From assembly GCA_964412365.1 (NCBI GenBank), contig CAYPOI010000081.1, forward strand, positions 1 to 11,882: a stretch of 11,882 nucleotides of DNA. Reading direction: 5' to 3'. The notes under the pieces were generated by a model. The model saw nothing but the letters and a program-made list of their open reading frames with translations. It searched no databases and was not told the DNA's origin. The position numbers were made by a program, and so were the translations under genes. Positions within the stretch are counted from its first letter, which is position 1, and every line of letters starts with the position of its first letter. The stretch comes from CAMTWZ01 sp964412365 (GTDB lineage Bacteria > Bacteroidota > Rhodothermia > Balneolales > HLUCCA01). This document shows positions 1 to 6,183 of this stretch, piece after piece.

Positions 1-1522
1 TGGTGTCGTGGTCGTTCAGATAGGTTTTGACTTTCTCGATCAATTGGGCGTCGTGCGCGCGATTCTCATCCAGCCAGAAAATGGCTGGTGTATCGCTGAG
101 GCGGGCACGGGTCACGGCCAGTTTCACCCAATCACGGATGGCGGCGTCTTTGGTCTGACACATGCGGAAGACATCGCCTTTTTTCACAGGCTGATCCATG
201 ATCACGGCGCCGGTGGCATTGTCCACCACGCGGATGTTGCCGTCGGCCGGAGCTTGGAAGGTCTTGTCGTGCGAGCCATATTCTTCCGCTTTCTGTGCCA
301 TGAGACCCACATTCGGAACACTTCCCATGGTCGACGGATTGAACGCGCCGTTGCTTTTGCAGAAATCAATGGTGGCTTGGTACACACCGGCATAGGAACG
401 ATCCGGAATCACGGCTTTGGCGTCTTGTTCGTTGCCTTGGGCATTCCACATGCGTCCGGAGGTGCGGATCATGGCCGGCATGGATGCGTCGATGATGATG
501 TCGGATGGCACATGCAAATTCGTGATGCCTTTGTCGGAATTGACCATCGCCAATCCTGGACGCTTCGCATACACCGCTTGGATGGCGGCTTCGATCTCGG
601 ATTGTAGGGGATGTCCTTTGATCTTGGCATAGACGTCGCCCAATCCGTTGCGGGTATCCACACCCAGTTGGCGGAACAGGTCGCCGTAGGCCTCGAACAC
701 ATCGGCGTAGAACACATCGACCACCGCGCCGAACAGGATGGGATCGGAGATCTTCATCATCGTGGCTTTCAGATGCAAGGAGAACAGAATGCCTTGGTCT
801 TTGGCGTCGTCGATTTCCCGAGCGATGAACGATTTGAGAGCGGAGAGGCTCATCACGGAACTGTCTATCACGTCGCCGGGCTTGAGAGAGATGTTGGGTT
901 TGAGCGTGGTTGTGGTGGGGCCAACAAACTCGATCCGGGCCTCAGTCGCGGCCGCGATCGTGCGCGACTGCTCACTTCCGTAAAAATCGCCCGATTCCAT
1001 GCTAGACACATGCGTCTTGGAGTCCTTGCTCCAGGCTCCCATCGAATGCGGATGCTTTTTGGCATAATTCTTCACGGCTTTCGGGGCACGGCGGTCGGAA
1101 TTTCCTTCGCGAAGCACGGGGTTCACCGCCGATCCAAGCACATTCGAGTAGGTTGCTTTTACTTTTTTTTCGGCGTCGGTGGTGGCCACTTCTGGATAAT
1201 CAGGCAGTGCGTATCCTTGTGATTGCAATTCCTTGATGGCGGCGATTAATTGCGGGATGGATGCGGAGATGTTCGGCAGTTTGATGATGTTCGCTTCCAC
1301 ATGCTGCGTGAGCGCGCCGAGCTCGGCCAAGTCGTCGCCGATGCGCTGATCCGCCCTCAAAGACTCTGGAAAATGGGCGAGGATGCGGCCCGCCAATGAA
1401 ATGTCGCGGGTCTCGACCGTAATGCCCGCCGATTTGGTAAACGATTGAACGATGGGCAGAAGGGAATAGGTGGCCAGCATCGGGGCTTCGTCGGTAAGCG
1501 TGTAAATGATTTTAGGTGTCAT
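1..1522 (-). CDS. icd: NADP-dependent isocitrate dehydrogenase, monomeric type (3' end outside window)
   Basis: This cytosolic TCA-cycle enzyme oxidises isocitrate to 2-oxoglutarate and CO2 with NADP+. It is the large monomeric form, usually about 740 residues; 507 are present, so the C-terminal third lies beyond the left edge. The N-terminus MTPKIIYTLTDEAPMLATYS is characteristic of the family. Further family blocks are GSAVNPVLREGNSDRRAPK near residues 130-148 (substrate-binding loop), a KATMMKISDP block near 252-261, and a later MVNSDKGITNLHVPSDIIID block. No frameshift or internal stop is seen. The start is ATG at 1522; family similarity begins at residue 1, which fixes it. There is no Shine-Dalgarno site, and the 30 nt upstream are degenerate heptanucleotide repeats, so the leader is repeat DNA. 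Long plus-strand open frames opposite this gene are antisense shadows. The identity is secure; the symbol icd is conventional (idh is also used). Confidence 0.95.
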   Translation of the reverse strand, partial: MTPKIIYTLTDEAPMLATYSLLPIVQSFTKSAGITVETRDISLAGRILAHFPESLRADQRIGDDLAELGALTQHVEANIIKLPNISASIPQLIAAIKELQSQGYALPDYPEVATTDAEKKVKATYSNVLGSAVNPVLREGNSDRRAPKAVKNYAKKHPHSMGAWSKDSKTHVSSMESGDFYGSEQSRTIAAATEARIEFVGPTTTTLKPNISLKPGDVIDSSVMSLSALKSFIAREIDDAKDQGILFSLHLKATMMKISDPILFGAVVDVFYADVFEAYGDLFRQLGVDTRNGLGDVYAKIKGHPLQSEIEAAIQAVYAKRPGLAMVNSDKGITNLHVPSDIIIDASMPAMIRTSGRMWNAQGNEQDAKAVIPDRSYAGVYQATIDFCKSNGAFNPSTMGSVPNVGLMAQKAEEYGSHDKTFQAPADGNIRVVDNATGAVIMDQPVKKGDVFRMCQTKDAAIRDWVKLAVTRARLSDTPAIFWLDENRAHDAQLIEKVKTYLNDHDT

Positions 1523-1524
1523 GG

Positions 1525-1555
1525 AACGGTAGACGGTTAACGGTTGACGGTTTTC
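1525..1555 (-). repeat. Inverted degenerate heptamers in the icd leader
   Basis: Read on minus, this stretch is a run of 7-nt units CCGTCAA, CCGTTAA, CCGTCTA, then CCGTT, ending 3 nt before the icd ATG. Positions 1526-1540 are a perfect 15-nt inverted match to 1606-1620, the left edge of the main heptamer array. The two could pair in DNA or RNA around about 65 nt of spacer. The spacer contains a further 7-nt duplication (GTAGGAA twice, about 1578-1592). Confidence 0.8.
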
Positions 1556-1607
1556 TGTGAAGAGGAGGAAGACGAAAGTAGGAAGTAGGAAGAATTTACG
1601 GAATCTT

Positions 1608-1698
1608 AACCGTCTACCGTCTACCGTCTACCGTCTACCGTCTACCGTCTACCGTCTACCGTCTACTGTCTACCGTCTACTGTCTACCGTCTACCGTT
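1608..1698. repeat. Heptanucleotide tandem array (CGTCTAC)12
   Basis: There are twelve contiguous 7-nt units from 1611 to 1694, followed by a partial unit. Ten are exactly CGTCTAC; units 9 (1667-1673) and 11 (1681-1687) carry one C-to-T change. Because 7 is not a multiple of 3, all frames are read in turn, giving the spurious peptide repeat LPSTVYR. The array lies between the icd leader and the tRNA gene, outside any gene I can support. Period-7 arrays of this kind resemble the short tandemly repeated repetitive sequences described in cyanobacteria; whether they are related is not known from this window. Confidence 0.95.
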
Positions 1699-1727
1699 GT
1701 GCGAGGCGCGAAGCAAGAGGGGTTCTC

Positions 1728-1749
1728 AAGGTGCATCAAAGGTGCATCA
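1728..1749. repeat. Two adjacent copies of an 11-nt unit
   Basis: AAGGTGCATCA occurs at 1728-1738 and again immediately at 1739-1749 with no mismatch. It lies in the same gene-free interval as the heptamer array (1523-1816), suggesting a local tendency to duplicate short units. Confidence 0.8.
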
Positions 1750-1778
1750 CCGTCAAATAAACGGCTCAAAACTCATCG

Positions 1779-1803
1779 CATCCCGCATCCACCATCCCGC
1801 ATC
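1779..1803. repeat. 11-nt direct repeat with 3-nt spacer
   Basis: CATCCCGCATC occurs at 1779-1789 and 1793-1803, separated by CAC. It sits just beyond the 3' end of the tRNA gene. It has no hairpin potential worth noting, so it does not look like a tRNA terminator. Confidence 0.7.
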
Positions 1804-1816
1804 ATGCTTCCAAAAG

Positions 1817-1890
1817 TGGGCCCAGCAGGACTTGAACCTGCGACCAATCGATTATGAGTCGACTGCTCTGACCGACTGAGCTATGGGCCC
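1817..1890 (-). tRNA. tRNA with CAU anticodon (tRNA-Ile2 or elongator tRNA-Met)
   Basis: The 74-nt cloverleaf is complete. The acceptor stem GGGCCCA (from 1890) pairs with TGGGCCC (1824-1818), with discriminator A at 1817. The D-arm is AGCTCAGTCGGTCAGAGCA, the anticodon loop CTCATAA carries CAT, and the T-arm contains GGTTCAAGTCC. The 3' CCA is not encoded, so it must be added after transcription. CAU can be elongator Met, initiator Met, or the Ile2 species that is modified to lysidine. The non-initiator D-arm and anticodon stem argue against the initiator. The anticodon-arm and variable-loop run (GACTCATAATCG..TGGTCGC) recalls E. coli ileX, so I lean towards Ile2 without certainty. Confidence 0.93.
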
Positions 1891-1900
1891 ATAACGCCCC

Positions 1901-1908
1901 AAAAGGTA
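1901..1908 (-). promoter_or_regulatory. Possible -7 element for the tRNA
   Basis: On minus this reads TACCTTTT, 7 of 8 matches to the Bacteroidota -7 consensus TAnnTTTG. It ends 10 nt before the mature tRNA 5' end, a fitting distance. No convincing -33 TTG is found at the right spacing, and that stretch is occupied by the lipoprotein terminator hairpin. The alternative is that the tRNA is read through from the lipoprotein gene. Confidence 0.25.
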
Positions 1909-1912
1909 AAAA

Positions 1913-1942
1913 AAAAGCACCGGATTCTCACCCGGTGCTTTT
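1913..1942 (-). terminator. Rho-independent terminator of the small lipoprotein gene
   Basis: The hairpin pairs AAAAGCACCGG (1913-1923) with CCGGTGCTTTT (1932-1942), 11 bp with an 8-nt loop. On minus it is followed by an unbroken run of nine T, typical of intrinsic termination, 27 nt after the lipoprotein stop codon. On plus the T tract is only four long, so it should act mainly for the minus strand. Confidence 0.85.
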
Positions 1943-1968
1943 CTCAGAAGCTTGTATCGGACGACGGC

Positions 1969-2130
1969 TTATTGGGCAGTCGTGGTATCAGCAGCTACAG
2001 AGTCCATGGCTGTCGTGTCTACAGCTACAACGGTCGAATCGACAGCTGGAGTTTCGACAGTGACTTGGGTCTCTTGCGTGGTGCAAGAAATACCCACGAC
2101 CACGATCAGTGCAAAAAGAATGGAACGCAT
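1969..2130 (-). CDS. Small lipoprotein, 53 residues, function unknown
   Basis: The protein begins MRSILFALIVVVGISC: a short basic start, a hydrophobic stretch and a lipobox (GISC) with the lipidated Cys at residue 16. The mature part is about 38 residues, rich in Thr, Val and Asp (VDSTVVAVDTTAMDSVAADT), and has no aromatic residue. It should be a membrane-anchored, probably disordered peptide in the periplasm. I do not recognise a family. ATG at 2130 has no clear Shine-Dalgarno site. A strong terminator follows 27 nt after the stop, which supports a real transcription unit. It resembles in build, though not clearly in sequence, the lipoprotein at 11009-11197. It is divergent from the LolA-like gene, with 166 nt between starts. 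Confidence 0.75.
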   Translation of the reverse strand: MRSILFALIVVVGISCTTQETQVTVETPAVDSTVVAVDTTAMDSVAADTTTAQ

Positions 2131-2160
2131 ACGGTTGGTTGAGTTAAGGGTGCTTGCTTT

Positions 2161-2172
2161 ACATCATGATGT
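2161..2172. promoter_or_regulatory. 12-bp perfect palindrome in the divergent intergenic region
   Basis: ACATCATGATGT is a perfect palindrome 30 nt upstream of the lipoprotein start, in the 166-nt gap shared with the LolA-like gene. It could be an operator for a dimeric regulator. Nothing else supports this, and a 12-bp palindrome can occur by chance. I see no confident promoter for either gene in the gap. Confidence 0.2.
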
Positions 2173-2296
2173 ATGATTTAGGCGACATAAGGTACGGACT
2201 TCTTATTACGACAGTCAATGGATATCTTCTGTTTTTTAATGGCTTAGGCTTGGAAGCGCTATTCTAATAGATAGGGGCTTCTTCGTATTTTACAGC

Positions 2297-3058
2297 ATGA
2301 ACCATATCATTCGATTTTCGCTTCTCATCCTCTCTTCCGTCTTCCTCGCTACCTCTTTAATAGGGCAGGATGCCGATGCCGACCGCCTGTTTTCCGAAAT
2401 CGAACGGCGTTCGAATGCGATCAAATACGAGTCCGGGCAAGTGAAAATGTCCATTTTCGACGCCCGTGGACGGTCCCGCGTGCGCGATATCGATTCCTGG
2501 AGCTTCAATGAAGGGGATGTGAGCAAAGTGCTGGTCCGCTTCCAATCACCCGCGGATGTCCGTGGCACCGCATTGCTCACGTTGCAAGACGGAAATCAGG
2601 ATTCCCAAAAGCTCTATCTGCCGGCGATCGGACGCATCCAGACCATTGGCGCGGCTCAATTGTCGGACCGATTCATGGGATCCGATTTCCTGTTCGATGA
2701 TTTTCGTCCGGTCGATTTTTCCGATTTCAAATTCCAAGTTCTTAGCAAATCACCCGATAAATGGACCGTCCGGGGTACGCCTGCATCCGAACGAACCTTC
2801 TCGTATGCGGAGTATGTGGTGGATCCGGTCCGGTATGTGATGTTGGAAGCCGTCTATTACAACGCTGCCGGCAAAGCCACCCGAAAACTCACGGTGACCG
2901 ACATCCAAGAAGTGATGTCCGGTATCTGGCGAGGCAATCTACTCGAAATGCGCGACCTGCTCACGAACCGCCGCACCGAGCTCCTTTGGAAGAACCGGGT
3001 GTTCGACAAAACCATCCCCGCATCCACCTTCACCGAACGCGAGCTTACTCGCTTTTAA
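2297..3058 (+). CDS. Outer-membrane lipoprotein-sorting protein (LolA-like family)
   Basis: This 253-residue periplasmic protein starts with a signal peptide (MNHIIRFSLLILSSVFLATS..IGQ). The family hallmark follows: VLVRFQSPADVRGTALLTL near residues 74-92, then a QKLYLPAIGRIQTI block and an RFMGSDFLFDDFRP block. This is the LolA-like fold often annotated as outer membrane lipoprotein-sorting protein and commonly found beside RND/MMPL exporters. By inference from the family it binds a lipid or acyl chain in a beta half-barrel and carries it across the periplasm; the cargo is unknown. No exporter gene is beside it here. ATG at 2297 precedes the signal peptide directly. Its stop lies inside the end of the convergent stress-protein gene, a 14-nt overlap (3045-3058), so no terminator separates them. 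Confidence 0.85.
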   Translation: MNHIIRFSLLILSSVFLATSLIGQDADADRLFSEIERRSNAIKYESGQVKMSIFDARGRSRVRDIDSWSFNEGDVSKVLVRFQSPADVRGTALLTLQDGNQDSQKLYLPAIGRIQTIGAAQLSDRFMGSDFLFDDFRPVDFSDFKFQVLSKSPDKWTVRGTPASERTFSYAEYVVDPVRYVMLEAVYYNAAGKATRKLTVTDIQEVMSGIWRGNLLEMRDLLTNRRTELLWKNRVFDKTIPASTFTERELTRF

Positions 3059-4019
3059 CGGGGCGCCAGGTTAGGACCGGGATGTTCGTGGCATGAACCA
3101 CGCGCTCTGTGGTGGATCCCATGAACAAGTGATTCAATCCGCTGCGTCCATGCGTCGTCATCACGATCATATCGGCGTTTTCTTGCGCAAAATCCGTGAT
3201 TTCGTAATGCGCGGAGAGTCCTTTCGTGACCTCGATCCGCACCGGAACCTTGCGTTCCTGCCCATGGCGTGTCAATATGAAAAACGACTGCGCATTGCCT
3301 TGCTGATAGCGGATATGCAACTCCGGATTGCGTTCGAGCCAGTTCGCGATTTTAGATGCGAGTTTTTCGCGGATGCTTTCCAGCTCGTCGCGTCCGGCTT
3401 CACGTGGCTCGTTTTCGGAAAGACTTCCATACAACTCGACCACATGAAACAGGACGATTTCGGCAGATAAGGAATCGGCCATTGACATCGCGCCGCGAAG
3501 CGCATGAAACGAATTTTCGGAATAATCGGTCGGCACCAAGATCCGGTTCACATCCCCCGGCACCGCATCTTTCGGAATGGAAAGGACCGGAACCGTAGCG
3601 ATCCGCGTGGTTTTATCGGTGGTGGTTCCGGTGAACAGCCGATGTCGGCCTTCGCCGGTGGCACCCATCACAATCACATCCGCATTCCGTTTTTCCGCTT
3701 GACTCGCAATGGCTTCCGACGCCTTGAAATCCACCTTCACCACCACATCCCCTTGATGATCGGTCAGGATATGATGCGTCATATCGTCTTGCAGGCGGAC
3801 CTTGGTTTCTTCCAGCATCTTCGGATAGATGTCTTTGTCCATATCGATCGGCAGGCCCATTCTCGAAATGCTGTCGTTCAGATATCGGAACGATGGGATC
3901 ACATGCAAGAGATCGATTTTGCCACCGTATTTGGCGGCAAGGGCGTTGGCGAACGGGTAGGCCGCGCGCGAATCTTCGGAAAAATCGGTGGCGACAAGGA
4001 TGCGATTCAGGCGGATCAT
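3045..4019 (-). CDS. Universal stress protein with two Usp domains
   Basis: This is a 324-residue cytosolic protein made of two UspA folds. Domain 1 (about 1-155) starts MIRLNRILVATDFSEDSRAA and ends with the motif GATGEGRHRLFTGTT. Domain 2 (about 156-324) starts NRILVPTDYSENSFHALRGA and ends THGRSGLNHLFMGSTTERVV. Usp proteins that bind ATP use G-2X-G-9X-G(S/T). Domain 2 keeps the 9-residue spacing and GS but has Thr for the first Gly; domain 1 has both first glycines but a spacing of 8. Nucleotide binding is therefore plausible but not assured in either half. ATG at 4019 has a fair Shine-Dalgarno site (GAGGT). The gene begins 39 nt after the blh stop on the same strand, so it may share the crtY-blh transcript and tie stress response to phototrophy. 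Its end overlaps the convergent LolA-like gene by 14 nt. Confidence 0.92.
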   Translation of the reverse strand: MIRLNRILVATDFSEDSRAAYPFANALAAKYGGKIDLLHVIPSFRYLNDSISRMGLPIDMDKDIYPKMLEETKVRLQDDMTHHILTDHQGDVVVKVDFKASEAIASQAEKRNADVIVMGATGEGRHRLFTGTTTDKTTRIATVPVLSIPKDAVPGDVNRILVPTDYSENSFHALRGAMSMADSLSAEIVLFHVVELYGSLSENEPREAGRDELESIREKLASKIANWLERNPELHIRYQQGNAQSFFILTRHGQERKVPVRIEVTKGLSAHYEITDFAQENADMIVMTTHGRSGLNHLFMGSTTERVVHATNIPVLTWRPVKSE

Positions 4020-4058
4020 GGGTACCTCATTGGGTTTGTCTGAATGAAGTTTATGGCT

Positions 4059-4916
4059 TTATCCATCCTTTCGCAATGGAATAGCAGAAGATGTCAGCAT
4101 TCGGTCAACCAAGATCATATGGGGAAGGGTGAGCAGGCTGATGGCGACGAATCCATACAAGATCCAATGGGAGGGAAGCAGGCTGGATCCGATCCAAAAC
4201 CATAAAAGAACGATCCCTACCAAAGCGGCGAGCGTCATCGGGATGCCCTTGCGGATCACACTCCATAAATCGGGCAGCTCCAGAAACGTTTGGAGTTCGC
4301 GCAAGTGACCGATGCTGTGCCATAGCACGAAGTAGGCGCTGAAGCCGGTGAGCAATGGGACCGTCATGAACAAAACGACCAGCCATGCGACATCGAACAG
4401 CTCGTTGAAGGGAGCCTCGGTGGTGCGCAATATCGTGATTACGTGGATGCCGACTCCCCCAATCGCAGCCGTCAGGCCTAACCACGACGGTACAGCGATC
4501 ATGAGCACGGGTGAAACAATGGCCATGGCCTCGTTCAGGTTGAGGCCGAATAGCACGCCGAGAACCGCCAGGCTTCGGGTGATCGTCACCAAGCGTGGCA
4601 TGCGGCTGTTCAGATGTGCCGTATCTCCCTGACCAAAATGCCAGACCGTCAGCGCAAGGAAGATGACCAAACCGAGCCACGGCAGCATCAACCAGACCAA
4701 TCCGTAAATCCCCATCACGCCCAGATAACCGGCGAGAAAACGAGGCCATCCGCCGGAATCCACCTTGAACGCGACGTGATGATCGAGTGCGCCATGCAAC
4801 ATGCCGATGGAACCGGTTCCGATCAGAAAGATCGCAAGATCCCAACGGAGGGCCCATTCGGGGGCGATCAAACTCAGCAGGATGAGCGGGATGCTCAGGA
4901 GGTGACGTGTCGCCAT
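4059..4916 (-). CDS. blh: Beta-carotene 15,15'-dioxygenase, Brp/Blh family
   Basis: This integral membrane enzyme cleaves beta-carotene centrally into two retinal molecules, the rhodopsin chromophore. It has 285 residues and many hydrophobic helices. Conserved histidine motifs that coordinate the non-haem iron in this family are visible: HGALDHH (41-47), WHFGQGD (92-98), WHSIGH (199-204) and LPHMILVD (264-271). I choose ATG at 4916, giving MATRHLLSIPLILL. The same frame stays open further upstream to 5177, but that extension lies wholly inside crtY and is not hydrophobic, so it is rejected. The start overlaps the crtY end by 22 nt and has no Shine-Dalgarno site, which suggests translation coupled to crtY. 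With CrtY it forms a two-step path from lycopene to retinal. The rhodopsin gene is divergent just beyond crtY. Confidence 0.94.
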   Translation of the reverse strand: MATRHLLSIPLILLSLIAPEWALRWDLAIFLIGTGSIGMLHGALDHHVAFKVDSGGWPRFLAGYLGVMGIYGLVWLMLPWLGLVIFLALTVWHFGQGDTAHLNSRMPRLVTITRSLAVLGVLFGLNLNEAMAIVSPVLMIAVPSWLGLTAAIGGVGIHVITILRTTEAPFNELFDVAWLVVLFMTVPLLTGFSAYFVLWHSIGHLRELQTFLELPDLWSVIRKGIPMTLAALVGIVLLWFWIGSSLLPSHWILYGFVAISLLTLPHMILVDRMLTSSAIPLRKDG

Positions 4917-6016
4917 AAGGATTTGAGGAACGGAGTGAGGGGAAGCCGGAAGAAGATGCCAATTTCTTGGCGAAGGGTGGTCTTTTCGTCCAAGAAGCGA
5001 AAGATGGTGTCGATGGGGACTCTTGAAAATAGGGATCGGAAGATCGGAACGACCGCCTCGGGCCACTGACGGATGATCCTGTGAAGCAAGGCGTCGTAGA
5101 ATGCGAATCGTGGCGATGAGGACGAAGAATAAGATGGGACTCCGTCTCGGACCAACGTCACAGCCAAATGTCGGCATGTGTCCTGCATTCGTGCGAATGC
5201 GTATCCGGTGGAGGGTTTCACAGCGCCGGCGATGGTTCCGATCGGGAAGGTGGCGGGATTCGGTTGCACCAGGTTTGGAATCGCATCCATCGGGATGCGG
5301 CCCGTTTCGGTGCTTTGAATCGTGTATGACTCCGGTTCAAGCTGATACGTGGCACGGACATAGTCGGTGAGACGGTGCTCATACTCCTCTATCGACCATG
5401 TCGCCGGAGAGAAACTCGTGATTTCCACCAGTGCGAGCGTCGATTCGAAAGGCAGCACATACCCGAACACGGCGCCGCTCGGATGTTGGGGCACATCAAA
5501 ATCCATCAAGGTCATGATGCGGGCATCGAATACGGGACGTTCCGTTTTGATCATCCAGCCATGAAAATGCTGCCATAAGTGAATATCGGCGCGTTTGCCG
5601 GGGATCCAACTCGTGAAGATCCAATCGCAGGCCAGTCGATCATCACCCAGTTGCACCCAAGCTAGCCCCGGACCATCATAACCAAACCCGGTCGCGGGTT
5701 TCATCACCCAATCGATCGTATGACGACCGTCGTTCAACCCCATCACATAGGTGTGGTAATCCGGACCCGATGCGTATACATAGGAATTCAGTTCCGGTTT
5801 AAGAACTCGATCACCAAACCGTATTTGCTTCCAGTGGGCGGAATGATAAGGTCTGATGTCATCCGCTGGAAGCCAACGGCACCACGTGCGTTGTCGATAC
5901 GATTCGGGATCCGGATCGACCATCGTGATGTGGAGTGGCACATCACCGACAAGCAACAAGCTCTCCAGCATGTTCAAACCCGCACCCCCCGCACCGACAA
6001 TGACGATGTGTTTCAT
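4895..6016 (-). CDS. crtY: Lycopene beta-cyclase, CrtY family
   Basis: This flavoprotein closes the two ends of lycopene to beta-rings, giving beta-carotene. It has 373 residues. The dinucleotide-binding motif is at the very start: MKHIVIVGAGGAGLNML (G8, G10, G13). Further CrtY signatures are QRTWCRW (about 42-48), LMDFDVPQ (about 170-177), ETGRIPMD (about 237-244) and GTIAGAVKPSTGYAF (about 260-274). I choose ATG at 6016 because the Rossmann motif starts immediately; a TTG at 6058 would add 14 residues without family likeness. No clear Shine-Dalgarno site precedes it. It is the first gene of a likely crtY-blh(-usp) transcript, divergent from the rhodopsin with 167 nt between starts. Genes for lycopene synthesis (crtE, crtB, crtI) are not in the window, so they must lie elsewhere. 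Confidence 0.94.
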   Translation of the reverse strand: MKHIVIVGAGGAGLNMLESLLLVGDVPLHITMVDPDPESYRQRTWCRWLPADDIRPYHSAHWKQIRFGDRVLKPELNSYVYASGPDYHTYVMGLNDGRHTIDWVMKPATGFGYDGPGLAWVQLGDDRLACDWIFTSWIPGKRADIHLWQHFHGWMIKTERPVFDARIMTLMDFDVPQHPSGAVFGYVLPFESTLALVEITSFSPATWSIEEYEHRLTDYVRATYQLEPESYTIQSTETGRIPMDAIPNLVQPNPATFPIGTIAGAVKPSTGYAFARMQDTCRHLAVTLVRDGVPSYSSSSSPRFAFYDALLHRIIRQWPEAVVPIFRSLFSRVPIDTIFRFLDEKTTLRQEIGIFFRLPLTPFLKSLWRHVTS

Positions 6017-6103
6017 GGACGAATAAAGGATAAACCAACCCTTTTCGTTCAACGACAACTACTTTACAATCATTTACAAACGGCATGAACGAATGGATTT
6101 TTG

Positions 6104-6156
6104 AAGCGCTTTCTAAATGGGTCCGCAAATTGCGGTCGAAAGCGTAATTCGCTTTC
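6104..6156. promoter_or_regulatory. Cluster of inverted repeats upstream of the rhodopsin gene
   Basis: Three copies of the heptamer CGCTTTC lie here: 6107-6113 (plus), 6138-6144 (minus, as GAAAGCG) and 6150-6156 (plus). The last two form a hairpin with 7-bp arms and loop TAATT. Between the first and second copies is a separate palindrome, CCGCAA-A-TTGCGG (6123-6135). The cluster ends 27 nt before the rhodopsin ATG, in the gap shared with crtY, so it could control both directions. This is seen directly; a regulatory role is inferred. The gap also holds an AAAAGG Shine-Dalgarno-like site (6168-6173) 10 nt before the rhodopsin start. Confidence 0.45.
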
Positions 6157-6183
6157 ATTCAATCACTAAAAGGTCAATGTATT

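Noticed and set aside
8..1222. Two long plus-strand open frames (8-607 and 611-1222).
   Set aside because: They lie opposite the isocitrate dehydrogenase gene, whose protein is clearly recognisable. Their translations have no family likeness.
1608..1698. CRISPR array.
   Set aside because: The units are 7 nt and contiguous without spacers, so it is a simple tandem repeat.
1557..1760. Open frame encoding a repeated LPSTVYR peptide.
   Set aside because: The repeat is a by-product of the DNA heptamers being read through. There is no gene-like sequence outside the array.
4105..4962. A second 285-residue minus-strand frame over blh.
   Set aside because: It is a Pro/Arg/His-rich out-of-frame shadow of blh.
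4917..5177. N-terminal extension of blh to an ATG at 5177.
   Set aside because: The extra 87 residues lie inside crtY in another frame and are basic and not membrane-like, whereas family likeness starts at the ATG at 4916.
6118..6134. Sigma-54-like -24/-12 promoter before the rhodopsin (GG and GC 10 nt apart, with TTGC).
   Set aside because: Only the core dinucleotides and TTGC fit, and the same bases are explained by the CCGCAA-A-TTGCGG palindrome.
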